Shown in pieces: positions 18,201 through 24,998 of a DNA stretch of 64,000 nt. A program made the translations under genes and the position numbers. Source of the DNA: JAOUEA01 sp963821925 (GTDB taxonomy: Bacteria; Actinomycetota; UBA4738; HRBIN12); contig CAWGFO010000010.1 in the NCBI GenBank assembly GCA_963821925.1, positions 62,001 through 126,000 on the forward strand, written 5' to 3'. Position 1 is the first letter of the stretch, and every line of letters starts with the position of its first letter. The notes under the pieces are model-generated. The model had not been told where the DNA came from. It worked only from the letters and a program-made list of their open reading frames with translations, and did not search any database.

Positions 18201-18940
18201 GGGTTGCAGGCCTCGCGTGCCTGGAAGAAGACGTCGGGGTTCTGCGCCGAACCGCGCAGACGAGGATGCTCCGGCGACAGGGCGCGGGCCCGGTGCTCGT
18301 GCACGAGCCGGTCGTCGATCATCGCCCGCAGGTCCTCGTCGAGGAGCCCCTCGATCTTGTCGACCTCGTGCGAGGTGCGGAACCCGTCGAAGAAGTGGAG
18401 GAACGGGACCCGGGACTCGAGCGTGACCGCGTGGGCCACGAGCGCGAGATCCTGCGCCTCCTGCACCGACGACGACGCGAGCATCGCGAACCCGGTCGTC
18501 CGTGCGGCCATCACGTCGGACTGGTCGCCGAAGATCGAGAGCGCGTGGGTCGCGATCGTGCGCGCCGCGACGTGCATCACGAACGGGGTCAGCTCGCCCG
18601 CGATCTTGAACATGTTCGGGAGCATCAGCAGCAGGCCCTGCGACGCCGTGAACGTGGTGCCGAGCGCGCCGGCCTGGAGCGCGCCGTGGATCGCGCCGGC
18701 GGCGCCGCCCTCGCTCTGCATCTCCACGACCTGCGGGACGGCGCCCCACAGGTTCTGGCGACCCGCGGCCGACCAGGCGTCGGCGAGCTCGCCCATCGAC
18801 GTCGCCGGCGTGATCGGATAGATCGCGATGACCTCGGAGAGTCGGTGGGCGACCGCCGCCACCGCCTCGTTGCCGTCGACGGTGATGAGCGGGCGCGTCG
18901 AAACCGGTGAAGGGGTGGCTTGCGTCTTCATGGCTGCCAT
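15284..18940 (-). CDS. nifJ: Pyruvate:ferredoxin (flavodoxin) oxidoreductase, single chain
   Basis: Interconverts pyruvate plus CoA with acetyl-CoA, CO2 and reduced ferredoxin using thiamine diphosphate and three 4Fe-4S clusters. At 1218 residues it is the full homodimeric form. Domains in order: the pyruvate-binding YPITPATSMGE (from residue 41), a transketolase-like domain (VLILMGSGVGAAEEAVEAM), the linker domain (FGLGSDGTVSANKNTIKIIG), two ferredoxin clusters (CIDCAKCALVCPHA and CTGCGICVDVCPA), and the TPP domain (CSSIYGGNLPTTPW, GGDGWAYDIGFGGLDH, NTGGQASKSTARG). The start is either ATG at 18940 or ATG at 18931; neither has a clear ribosome site. It is co-translated with the DHOD-like gene. 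Confidence 0.95.
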   Translation of the reverse strand: MAAMKTQATPSPVSTRPLITVDGNEAVAAVAHRLSEVIAIYPITPATSMGELADAWSAAGRQNLWGAVPQVVEMQSEGGAAGAIHGALQAGALGTTFTASQGLLLMLPNMFKIAGELTPFVMHVAARTIATHALSIFGDQSDVMAARTTGFAMLASSSVQEAQDLALVAHAVTLESRVPFLHFFDGFRTSHEVDKIEGLLDEDLRAMIDDRLVHEHRARALSPEHPRLRGSAQNPDVFFQAREACNPWYAAVPDLVQAAMDRLAARTGRPHRLFDYVGHPEAERVLILMGSGVGAAEEAVEAMIERGDRVGLVKVRLFRPFSAEALVAALPESVRGIAVLDRTKEPGAPGEPLYQDVVTSLAEETSAGRARFAGGLPRVLGGRYGLSSKEFTPAMAKAALEELAALEPVNHFTVGITDDVTRLSLPVDPDFDTEDPDVVRAVFFGLGSDGTVSANKNTIKIIGEGTDLHAQGYFVYDSKKAGGLTVSHLRFGPRPIRSTYLIRSANVVAVHQFERLERADVLSVAAEGATFLLNSPYGPDEVWEHLPEATRRHIVDKHLRMFVVDGYRVAKEAGLGTRVNTVLQTCFFAIADILPPDEAVSAIKAAIVKTYGKRGETVLTRNFAAVDGAIAALHEVAIPAEAGEGPPMLPAVSADAPDFVQRVTAAMIAGEGDLLPVSALPVDGTFPTDTARWEKRSIAREIPVWDPAICIDCAKCALVCPHAAIRMKVFEPAAAEGGPVGFKTKDWKDRDHPGRLMTIQVAPDDCTGCGICVDVCPARSKEEVKHKSIDMCPKDEHLDDERAWFDFFLTIPDPARSDVRADTVKGSQQLRPLFEYSGACAGCGETPYLKVLTQQVGDRLLVANATGCSSIYGGNLPTTPWAVGPDGRGPAWSNSLFEDNAEFGLGMRLALDAKADLAANLLEAMEPDLGEGLVRGLLDGMTARDDEAIALQRLRLGQLRDRIVHVVDPRIPDLLAAADALVPTSVWIVGGDGWAYDIGFGGLDHVLATGRDVNVLVLDTEVYSNTGGQASKSTARGAVAKFAAAGKSGGKKDLGMIATAYGDVYVGQIAMGADMPHTVKVLAEAEAHRGPSLVIAYSHCIAHGIDMSTGMSHQKEAVASGYWPLWRFDPAAAEAGEHPFHLDSKKPTIPLTAFTDQEARYAMLRRTDPDRADMLMRRAQDDVDARWHLYEQTAGIERGSAHEEAPGGIDAREEGEAT

Positions 18941-19054
18941 CGTGGAAGCCGGAGGGTGCCGTCCCTAGGGCCGAAGGGCCCCACCGGACGGGGCCGGCCG
19001 CTGCCCACGGCCCGGGTCGCGCGGGCGAACCTGGTGGGCAGGAGGCGAGGTCCG

Positions 19055-19468
19055 ATGGCGACGATCGAGGTGCGGCACGAGGACGGCGACCGGTTCACGG
19101 TGGCGATCCGGGGCCACGAGCTCACGGTCGATCAGCCGGTCCGCGACGGCGGGGCCGACGAGGGGCCGACGCCCACCGAGCTGTTCGTCGCCGGCTTGGC
19201 CTCCTGCGTCGGGTTCTACGCGGGACGGTTCCTCCGCCGACACGGGCTCGACGGCGCCGGCCTCGGGGTCGCGTGCTCGTGGACGATGGCCGAGGACCGG
19301 CCGGCGCGGGTAGGGACGATCGACCTGACCCTGCAGCTCCCCGACGGCTTCCCGGAGGAGCAGCGTGACCGGTTGATGGCCGTGGTGGAGCACTGCACGG
19401 TCCACAACTCGCTCGTGCGGCCACCGGAGGTGCGGATCTCGGCACGCACGACGGTGGTCACCGCCTGA
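19055..19468 (+). CDS. OsmC family protein
   Basis: Small protein of the OsmC/Ohr family, many members of which reduce organic hydroperoxides with two cysteines. The 137-residue product retains both family Cys positions, Cys51 in AGLASCVGF and Cys114 in VEHCTVHNSL, so peroxidase activity is plausible. AGGAGG at 19040-19045 lies 9 bases before the ATG and fixes the start. It is divergent from nifJ across about 115 bases, so a thiol peroxidase next to an oxygen-sensitive enzyme may reflect protection, but that is inference. Confidence 0.85.
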   Translation: MATIEVRHEDGDRFTVAIRGHELTVDQPVRDGGADEGPTPTELFVAGLASCVGFYAGRFLRRHGLDGAGLGVACSWTMAEDRPARVGTIDLTLQLPDGFPEEQRDRLMAVVEHCTVHNSLVRPPEVRISARTTVVTA

Positions 19469-19493
19469 CGCGCCGACATCGACGGGCCGTCGA

Positions 19494-20108
19494 CTACGGT
19501 GACAGGCGCTCGATCCGCCAGCCGTCGCCGTCGCGCACGTAGTGGACGCGGTCGTGGAGCCGGAACGCGCGCGCCTGCCAGAACTCGACCGTGCGCGGCG
19601 CGATCCGGTACCCGCCCCAGTACGGAGGCAGGGGCACGTCGTCGTCGTACGTCCGATCGATCTCCTCGAACCGCGCCGTCAGCTCGGCGCGGCCCTCGAG
19701 CACCGAGCCTTGGCGTGAGGCCCACGCGCCCAGGCGCGCCTCGCGCGGCCGGGTACGGAAGTACGCGGCCGACTCCGCGTCGCTCGTGGGGGTGACGCTC
19801 CCGGTCACGACGACCTGACGGTCGAGCTCGCGCCAGAGCACCGCGAACGATGCCCGTGGGTTGGCGGCGAGATCCCGGCCCTTGCGGCTCTCCCGGTTCG
19901 TGTAGACCACGAAGCCGCGCTCGTCGAAGCCGCGCAGGAGCACGTGCCGGACCGTCGGGTCGCCGTCGGCGCTCGCCGTCGCGAGCGCGACGGCGTTCGC
20001 GAGATGGATCCCCTCGTTCTCGGCGTCCTCGAACCACACGCGGAACTGCGTCATCGGTTCCGGGGGAAGGTCGTCGAGGTCGAGGCCCAGGTCGGGCTTC
20101 TCGCTCAT
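19494..20108 (-). CDS. pdxH: Pyridoxamine 5'-phosphate oxidase (paralogue A)
   Basis: FMN enzyme making pyridoxal 5'-phosphate from pyridoxamine or pyridoxine phosphate. The 204-residue product has the FMN-binding VRHVLLRGFDERGFVVYTN and SRKGRDL, the central RPREARLGAWASRQGS, and the C-terminal PYWGGYRIAPRTVEFWQAR with final RIERLSP, as in PdxH. Length is normal. It is 61 bases downstream of a second, equally intact pdxH on the same strand. It could serve salvage of a different vitamer or condition; the sequence does not say which copy is the main enzyme. Confidence 0.92.
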   Translation of the reverse strand: MSEKPDLGLDLDDLPPEPMTQFRVWFEDAENEGIHLANAVALATASADGDPTVRHVLLRGFDERGFVVYTNRESRKGRDLAANPRASFAVLWRELDRQVVVTGSVTPTSDAESAAYFRTRPREARLGAWASRQGSVLEGRAELTARFEEIDRTYDDDVPLPPYWGGYRIAPRTVEFWQARAFRLHDRVHYVRDGDGWRIERLSP

Positions 20109-20169
20109 GGGGCCATGCTGCTCGTCGCCCGGTCGCCCGTCACGGCCGAACGGCCCGCCCGGGCCGGGC

Positions 20170-20820
20170 CTACGGCGACAGCCGTTCGATCCGCCACTCG
20201 CCGCCGTCGTCCCGCTCGTACCGGAAGCGGTCGTGCAGCCGGTGCCGGCGTCCCTGCCAGAACTCGATCGAGCGCGGGATCACGCGGTAGCCGCCCCAGA
20301 ACGGCGGCCGGGGGACGTCGCCGCCGGCGAACCGGGCCGTCGCCTCCGCCAGCCGGGCATCGAGCGCGGCGCGGTCGTCGATCGACGCGGATTGCCGCGA
20401 TGCCCAGGCGCCGAGCTGCGCATCGCGCGGGCGCGTCGCGAAGTAGGCGTCGTCATCCTCGTCCGCCGTCCGCAGGACCTTGCCGTCCACGCACACCTGC
20501 CGGTCGAGCTGCTTCCACAGGAAGACGAGGCCCGCGTGCGGGTTCGACTCGAGCTCCCGTCCCTTGCGGCTCTCGCGGTTCGTGTTGAAGACGAACCCAC
20601 GGTCGTCGAGACCGCGCAGCAGCACGTGCCGCACCGAGGGCCGTCCGTCGGCATCGGCGGTCGCCAGCGCCATCGCATTGGGGAGCGGGACGCCGGCACG
20701 GTCCGCGTCGGCGAGCCACCGACCGAACTGCTCGATCGGATCGGGAAGGAGGTCGGCGCGCCGGAGCGGGCGATCCTCGTGGAACCCGGACGGCGCGTGC
20801 ATCCGGCGAGGGTCGGTCAT
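20170..20820 (-). CDS. pdxH: Pyridoxamine 5'-phosphate oxidase (paralogue B)
   Basis: Second copy of the PLP-forming FMN oxidase, 216 residues. It shares with paralogue A the blocks VRHVLLRGLDDRGFVFNTN, ESRKGREL, RPRDAQLGAWASRQ, PFWGGYRVIPRSIEFWQGR and the terminal RIERLSP. An N-terminal extension (MTDPRRMHAPSGFHEDRPLRR) carries the Arg-rich segment typical of full-length PdxH, which paralogue A largely lacks. The two copies look like an old tandem duplication. A tRNA-Arg gene lies upstream on the same strand. Confidence 0.92.
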   Translation of the reverse strand: MTDPRRMHAPSGFHEDRPLRRADLLPDPIEQFGRWLADADRAGVPLPNAMALATADADGRPSVRHVLLRGLDDRGFVFNTNRESRKGRELESNPHAGLVFLWKQLDRQVCVDGKVLRTADEDDDAYFATRPRDAQLGAWASRQSASIDDRAALDARLAEATARFAGGDVPRPPFWGGYRVIPRSIEFWQGRRHRLHDRFRYERDDGGEWRIERLSP

Positions 20821-20865
20821 CGGGTCGCTCCTCGGCCGGTCATGGCGCCAGCATAGGTGGGGAGG

Positions 20866-20937
20866 TGCCCCCGGCAGGACTCGAACCTGCGCTTCCGGCT
20901 CCGGAGGCCGACGCTCTATCCGCTGAGCTACGGGGGC
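20866..20937 (-). tRNA. tRNA-Arg (anticodon CCG)
   Basis: On the minus strand the sequence folds into a full cloverleaf. The acceptor stem is GCCCCCG paired with CGGGGGC, the D arm is GCTC-AGCGGATA-GAGC, the anticodon loop is CTCCGGA on a TCGGC/GCCGG stem, and the T arm contains GGTTCGAGTCC. The anticodon CCG reads the CGG codon, which should be common in this GC-rich genome. The 3' CCA is not encoded (the discriminator A is followed by CCT). It lies about 450 bases upstream of argS, on the opposite strand. Confidence 0.95.
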
Positions 20938-21003
20938 GTAGCCACGACGAGTCTAGCAACCGCCCCCTTACCCCCCGTGAGCCGGGCCTCCACGACCCCG
21001 GGG

Positions 21004-21009
21004 TATCCT
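21004..21009 (+). promoter_or_regulatory. -10 element of a probable leaderless promoter (response regulator)
   Basis: TATCCT ends 6 bases before the ATG at 21016 and no ribosome-binding site lies between them. Transcription would start at or within one or two bases of the start codon. No clear -35 is seen. Confidence 0.4.
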
Positions 21010-21015
21010 CGATCC

Positions 21016-21396
21016 ATGCCCGAGGGAACCCGCGTGCTGCTGGTCGACGACGACCCCGCGATGCTCCGCCTGCTCGAGGTGAACTTCCGCCTCGAGGGCT
21101 TCGTCGTGGACAGCGCCACGCGCGGCGAGGAGGCCCTCACGATCGCCGAGGCGACGCCGCCGGCGGCCGTGCTGCTCGACATGATGATGCCGGGGATGGA
21201 CGGCATCGAGGTCTGCCGCCGCCTGCGCGCGCTGCCCGGTCTCGCGGAGGTCCCCGTCATCTTCCTGAGTGCGCGCGTCCGCGACGACGACGAGCCGGAG
21301 GACCCCACGCTCGGGCCCGTCACGCACCTGTCGAAGCCCTTCGACCCCCAGGTGCTCGTGGGCCTCGTCCGGCGCAGGATCGGCGAGGCGGCGTGA
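21016..21396 (+). CDS. Stand-alone response regulator receiver domain
   Basis: Phospho-switch protein made only of a REC domain. In 126 residues it has the acidic pair Asp11-Asp12, phospho-acceptor Asp55 in VLLDMMMPG, Ser85 in FLSA and Lys107 in LSKPFD, so it should be phosphorylatable. There is no output domain and no histidine kinase nearby, so it probably acts on a partner protein or as a phospho-relay node. It appears to have a leaderless promoter. Its TGA overlaps the GTG of argS. Confidence 0.88.
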   Translation: MPEGTRVLLVDDDPAMLRLLEVNFRLEGFVVDSATRGEEALTIAEATPPAAVLLDMMMPGMDGIEVCRRLRALPGLAEVPVIFLSARVRDDDEPEDPTLGPVTHLSKPFDPQVLVGLVRRRIGEAA

Positions 21397-23071
21397 TCGA
21401 GGACCAGCTCGTCGCGTGGATCGGGGAGGGGCTCGTCGGGGCCGCCCCGGCGCTCGGCCTCGAGGGCGACCTTCCCGTGCCCGAGCTGCTCGCGCCCAAG
21501 CAGAAGGAGCACGGTGACTTCGCGACGAACGTCGCCCTGGGGCTCGCGAAGCGCGCCGGGAAGCCGCCGCGCGAGGTGGCGCAGGCGATCGTCGACGCGC
21601 TCCCTCGCGGCCCCGTTCGTGGAGCGCGTCGAGATCGCGGGGCCCGGCTTCCTGAACGTCTTCACGACCGACGAGTGGCTGCACGCGGCGCTCCGCGACG
21701 TGGTCGCGGCGGGCGAGGCGTACGGACGTGCCGCGCCGAACGACCGGCGCGTGCAGGTCGAGTTCGTGAGCGCGAACCCGACCGGTCCGCTGCACATCGG
21801 GCACGCTCGGAACGCCGTGCTGGGGGACGCCCTCGCGCGCCTCTTCGAGGCCGCCGGCTGGACCGTGGAGCGCGAGTACTACTTCAACGACGCGGGCCGG
21901 CAGATGGACCGGTTCGCGGAATCGGTCGAGGCGCGGTACCTGCAGGCGCTCGGGCGCGAGGCCGAGGTCCCCGAGGAGGGCTACCACGGCGCGTACCTGG
22001 TCGAGATCGCCGAGGACATCCGAGCCGAGCACGGAGACGCGCTGGCCGACCTCCCGCCCGAGGAGCGCCGGGCCCGGCTGCTCGCCGAGGGATCGCGCCG
22101 CGTGCTCGCCCAGATCGAGGCGACCCTCGACCGGTTCGGCGTGCGCTTCGACGTGTACTTCAGCGAGGCCGAGCTCGCTCGCAAGGGTGAGATCGACGCC
22201 GCGATCGAGCGGCTCCGCACCGCGGGCTACGCGTACGACGCCGAGGGCGCCGTGTGGTTCCGCTCGACCGAGTTCGGCGACGACAAGGACCGGGTCGTGA
22301 TCCGCTCCGACTGGGACGCACACGTACTTCGGGGCCGACTGCGCCTACCTGCTCGACAAGTTCTCCCGGGGCTTCGAGCACGTCGTGTACGTCTGGGGCG
22401 CCGACCACCACGGCGACGTGAAGCGCGTGAAAGGTGCGGCGCAGGCGCTCGGGATCGATCCGGACGCGGTCGAGATCGTGCTGTACCAGTTCGTCTCGTT
22501 CCTGCGGAACGGCGAGGTCGTGAAGATGAGCAAGCGGTCGGGGTCGATCGTGACGCTCGACGAGCTGCTCGACGAGGTGGGGGTCGACGCGGCGCGCTTC
22601 ACCCTGCTGACGTCGTCGAACGACTCGGCCATGAACTTCGACATCGAGCTGGTGAAACGCCAGTCGATGGACAACCCCGTCTACTACGTGCAGTACGGGC
22701 ATGCCCGGATCGCCAGCATCCTCCGCAAGGCGGCGGCCCAGGGCGTCGAGCTCCGCCCGATCGACGAGGCGGACCTGAGCCTGCTGAGGGAGGAAGGGGA
22801 GCTCGACCTGCTGCGGGCGCTCGCCGAGGTGCCGGCGCAGATCGCGACCGCGGCCGATCTCAGGGCGCCCTACCGCCTGACGCACGCCGCGCAGGATCTC
22901 GCCGGCCGCTTCCACCGGTTCTACGCGGAGCATCGCGTCGTCGACGAGCAAGTGCCCGACCTGACGCAGGCGCGCCTGTGGTTGTGCGCGGGCACGAAGC
23001 AGGCGCTCGCGAATCTCCTCACGCTGCTCGGGGTCTCGGCGCCCGAGCGGATGGACCGGACGGATGACTGA
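21393..23071 (+). CDS. argS: Arginyl-tRNA synthetase, frame interrupted twice as read
   Basis: Class I synthetase charging tRNA-Arg. From the GTG overlapping the previous stop, the reading starts VIEDQLVAWIGEGLVG and reaches EVAQAIVDAL. One extra base in CCC at 21602-21604 shifts it to APFVERVEIAGPGFLNVF, and a further extra base at 22312-22315 (TGGG) shifts it to TYFGADCAYLLDKFSRGF. The class signatures are intact: HIGH in SANPTGPLHIGHARNA and KMSKS in VVKMSKRSGS, with the DALR anticodon domain at the C-terminus. Corrected length is about 558 residues. An essential gene with two breaks argues for sequencing error. tRNA-Arg(CCG) is close by. Confidence 0.88.
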
Positions 23072-24938
23072 CGGCTCGGCCGCGGGGAGCCCCCGCACCG
23101 GGTCGCGACTCGCGGAGGCGTCGTCGGGCCCGTCGCCCTGGCCCGCGTCGGCTTCCCTCGGTCCGCGCGGCCTCGAGATCGGTGGTGTCGCCTGCGCCGA
23201 CCTGGCGGCGCGCTACGGCACGCCGCTCCTGATCGTCGACGAGGCCGACCTCCGCGCGCGGTGCCGTGCGATCGCGCCGCGCTTCGACCGGGTCCTCTAC
23301 GCGGTCAAGGCGTTCACGGCGCACGCCGTGATCCGGATCGCGCTCGAGGAAGGCCTGGACCTGCTGGCGTCGACCGGCGGCGAGGTCGAGGCGTGTCTGC
23401 GTGCGGGAGCCCGCGGCGACCGCGTCGTGCTCCACGGGAACAACAAGTCCGACGCGGAGCTGCGCCTCGCGGTCGACGCTCGGCTCTCTCTCGTGATCGC
23501 GGATGGGCCCGACGAGCTCCGGCGCCTCGACGCGATCGCGCGCGAGGCGGGCCGGACGCAGCCCGTCCTGCTGCGGGTCGTCCCCGAGGTCCGGGTCGCG
23601 ACGCACGAGGCGATCGCCACCGGCCACGTGGCCTCGAAGTTCGGGACGCCGCTGGCGGGGGCCGAGGACGTGGTGGGACTCGCCGGGTCGCTCCCCGGGC
23701 TGCGGTTCGACGGCCTGCACGCCCACGTCGGATCGCAGGTGCCCGACGTCGCCTCGTACGAGGCGGCGCTCGATGCCCTGCTCGGCCTGGCGGTGCGCGT
23801 GCGCGACGCCGCGGTCGGCACGGTGCGCGTGCTCGACCTGGGCGGTGGGTTCGCGGTCCCGTACGTCGACGAGCCCGGATTGGACCCGGCCGACGTCGCG
23901 GACTCCCTGCGCGCACGGCTGGACGCGCGCTGCGCCGACGAGGGCCTCGAGCGGCCGGCCCTCGTCGCCGAGCCCGGGCGCACACTCGTGGCGAACCCGG
24001 TCGTCACCCTCTACGCGGTGGGGGCACGCAAGGACGCCGGCGGCCGCACCCTCGTCGCCGTCGACGGCGGGATGTCCGACAACCTTCGGCCGATGCTGTA
24101 CGACGCCCGCTTCGAGGCGCTCCCGGCGAACCGTCCCCGCGACGCGATCGCGCGGATCGCGCCCGTCACCGTGGTCGGCAAGCACTGCGAGTCGGGCGAC
24201 GTGCTCGCCGACGGCGTGCCGATGCCCGAGGACCTCGGTCCCGGCGACCTGATCGCGTTCGCCGCCACCGGCGCGTACACCTACTCGCTCGCGACCGCCT
24301 ACAACCGGGTAGGCCGGCCCGCGGTGGTGGCCGTGCGAGAGGGCGCGAGCCGCCTCTGGCTGCGTCGCGAGGACGCCGCCGACATGGATCGCTTCGAGAC
24401 CGCGGCCGCGCGCCCGTCGCCCGACGTCACCGTGCCGACGGGCGTCACGATCCGGCCCGCGCGACCGCGCGACGCCGCGTCGTTCGTCGAGATGTGGCAG
24501 GCGGTCGTCGAGGAGGGCCGATACGTGCGGAGCGAGACCGTGGCGCACCCGAGGCGGGTCTACCGGTCCCGGTTCCGACGGCCGTGGACCGATCAGGAGG
24601 CGCAGCTCGTCGCCGTGGAGGGGGAGCGCGTGGTGGGCCACCTCTACATCCAGCGTGAGCGACACCCGGTCACGCGACACGTCGCGACGCTCGGCATCTC
24701 CGTGGCGCCGGACCGGCGGGGCCAGGGGATCGGCGCGGCGCTCCTCGACGAGTCGATCCGCTGGGCCAGGAGCGTGGGGGTCGAGAAGATCGTGCTCTCC
24801 GTCTACCCGACGAACACCGCCGCGATCTCCCTGTACCGGCGCTTCGGGTTCGTCGACGAAGGCCGGCTCGCGCGCCAATCGCGCCGCTCGACCGGCTACG
24901 TGGACGAGATCTTGATGGGCCTGTGGCTGGGCGGCTGA
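23064..24938 (+). CDS. lysA: Diaminopimelate decarboxylase fused to a GNAT acetyltransferase
   Basis: The N-terminal part (about residues 35-445) makes lysine from meso-diaminopimelate. PLP Lys82 sits in LYAVKAF, with HAHVGSQ (217-), DLGGGFAVPY (258-), EPGRTLV (303-), Cys375-Glu-Ser in GKHCESGD, and GAYTYSLATAYN near 403. After a short linker a complete GNAT domain (about 461-620) follows, with acetyl-CoA motif RRGQGIGAAL at 551-560 and a typical YRRFGF end. Normal LysA is near 420-450 residues, so the extra 170 are a true in-frame fusion with no stop or shift at the joint. The ATG overlaps the argS end. The acetylation target is unknown. Confidence 0.9.
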   Translation: MTDGSAAGSPRTGSRLAEASSGPSPWPASASLGPRGLEIGGVACADLAARYGTPLLIVDEADLRARCRAIAPRFDRVLYAVKAFTAHAVIRIALEEGLDLLASTGGEVEACLRAGARGDRVVLHGNNKSDAELRLAVDARLSLVIADGPDELRRLDAIAREAGRTQPVLLRVVPEVRVATHEAIATGHVASKFGTPLAGAEDVVGLAGSLPGLRFDGLHAHVGSQVPDVASYEAALDALLGLAVRVRDAAVGTVRVLDLGGGFAVPYVDEPGLDPADVADSLRARLDARCADEGLERPALVAEPGRTLVANPVVTLYAVGARKDAGGRTLVAVDGGMSDNLRPMLYDARFEALPANRPRDAIARIAPVTVVGKHCESGDVLADGVPMPEDLGPGDLIAFAATGAYTYSLATAYNRVGRPAVVAVREGASRLWLRREDAADMDRFETAAARPSPDVTVPTGVTIRPARPRDAASFVEMWQAVVEEGRYVRSETVAHPRRVYRSRFRRPWTDQEAQLVAVEGERVVGHLYIQRERHPVTRHVATLGISVAPDRRGQGIGAALLDESIRWARSVGVEKIVLSVYPTNTAAISLYRRFGFVDEGRLARQSRRSTGYVDEILMGLWLGG

Positions 24939-24998
24939 TCCCGCCCACACGGCCGATCCTGCGGGCGCCGGTCGGGCCGCGGACGAGTGGCCGCGCCG

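Noticed and set aside
15335..18910. Very long open frame on the plus strand opposite nifJ (about 1190 codons)
   Set aside because: It is an antisense shadow created by GC-rich codon bias. It has no family motif, is rich in Arg, Gly, His and Val runs, and the minus-strand PFOR is unmistakable.
18977..18995. GGCCCC/GGGGCC repeat between nifJ and osmC as an operator
   Set aside because: Six GC-only pairs are expected often in DNA of this composition, and nothing else marks the site.
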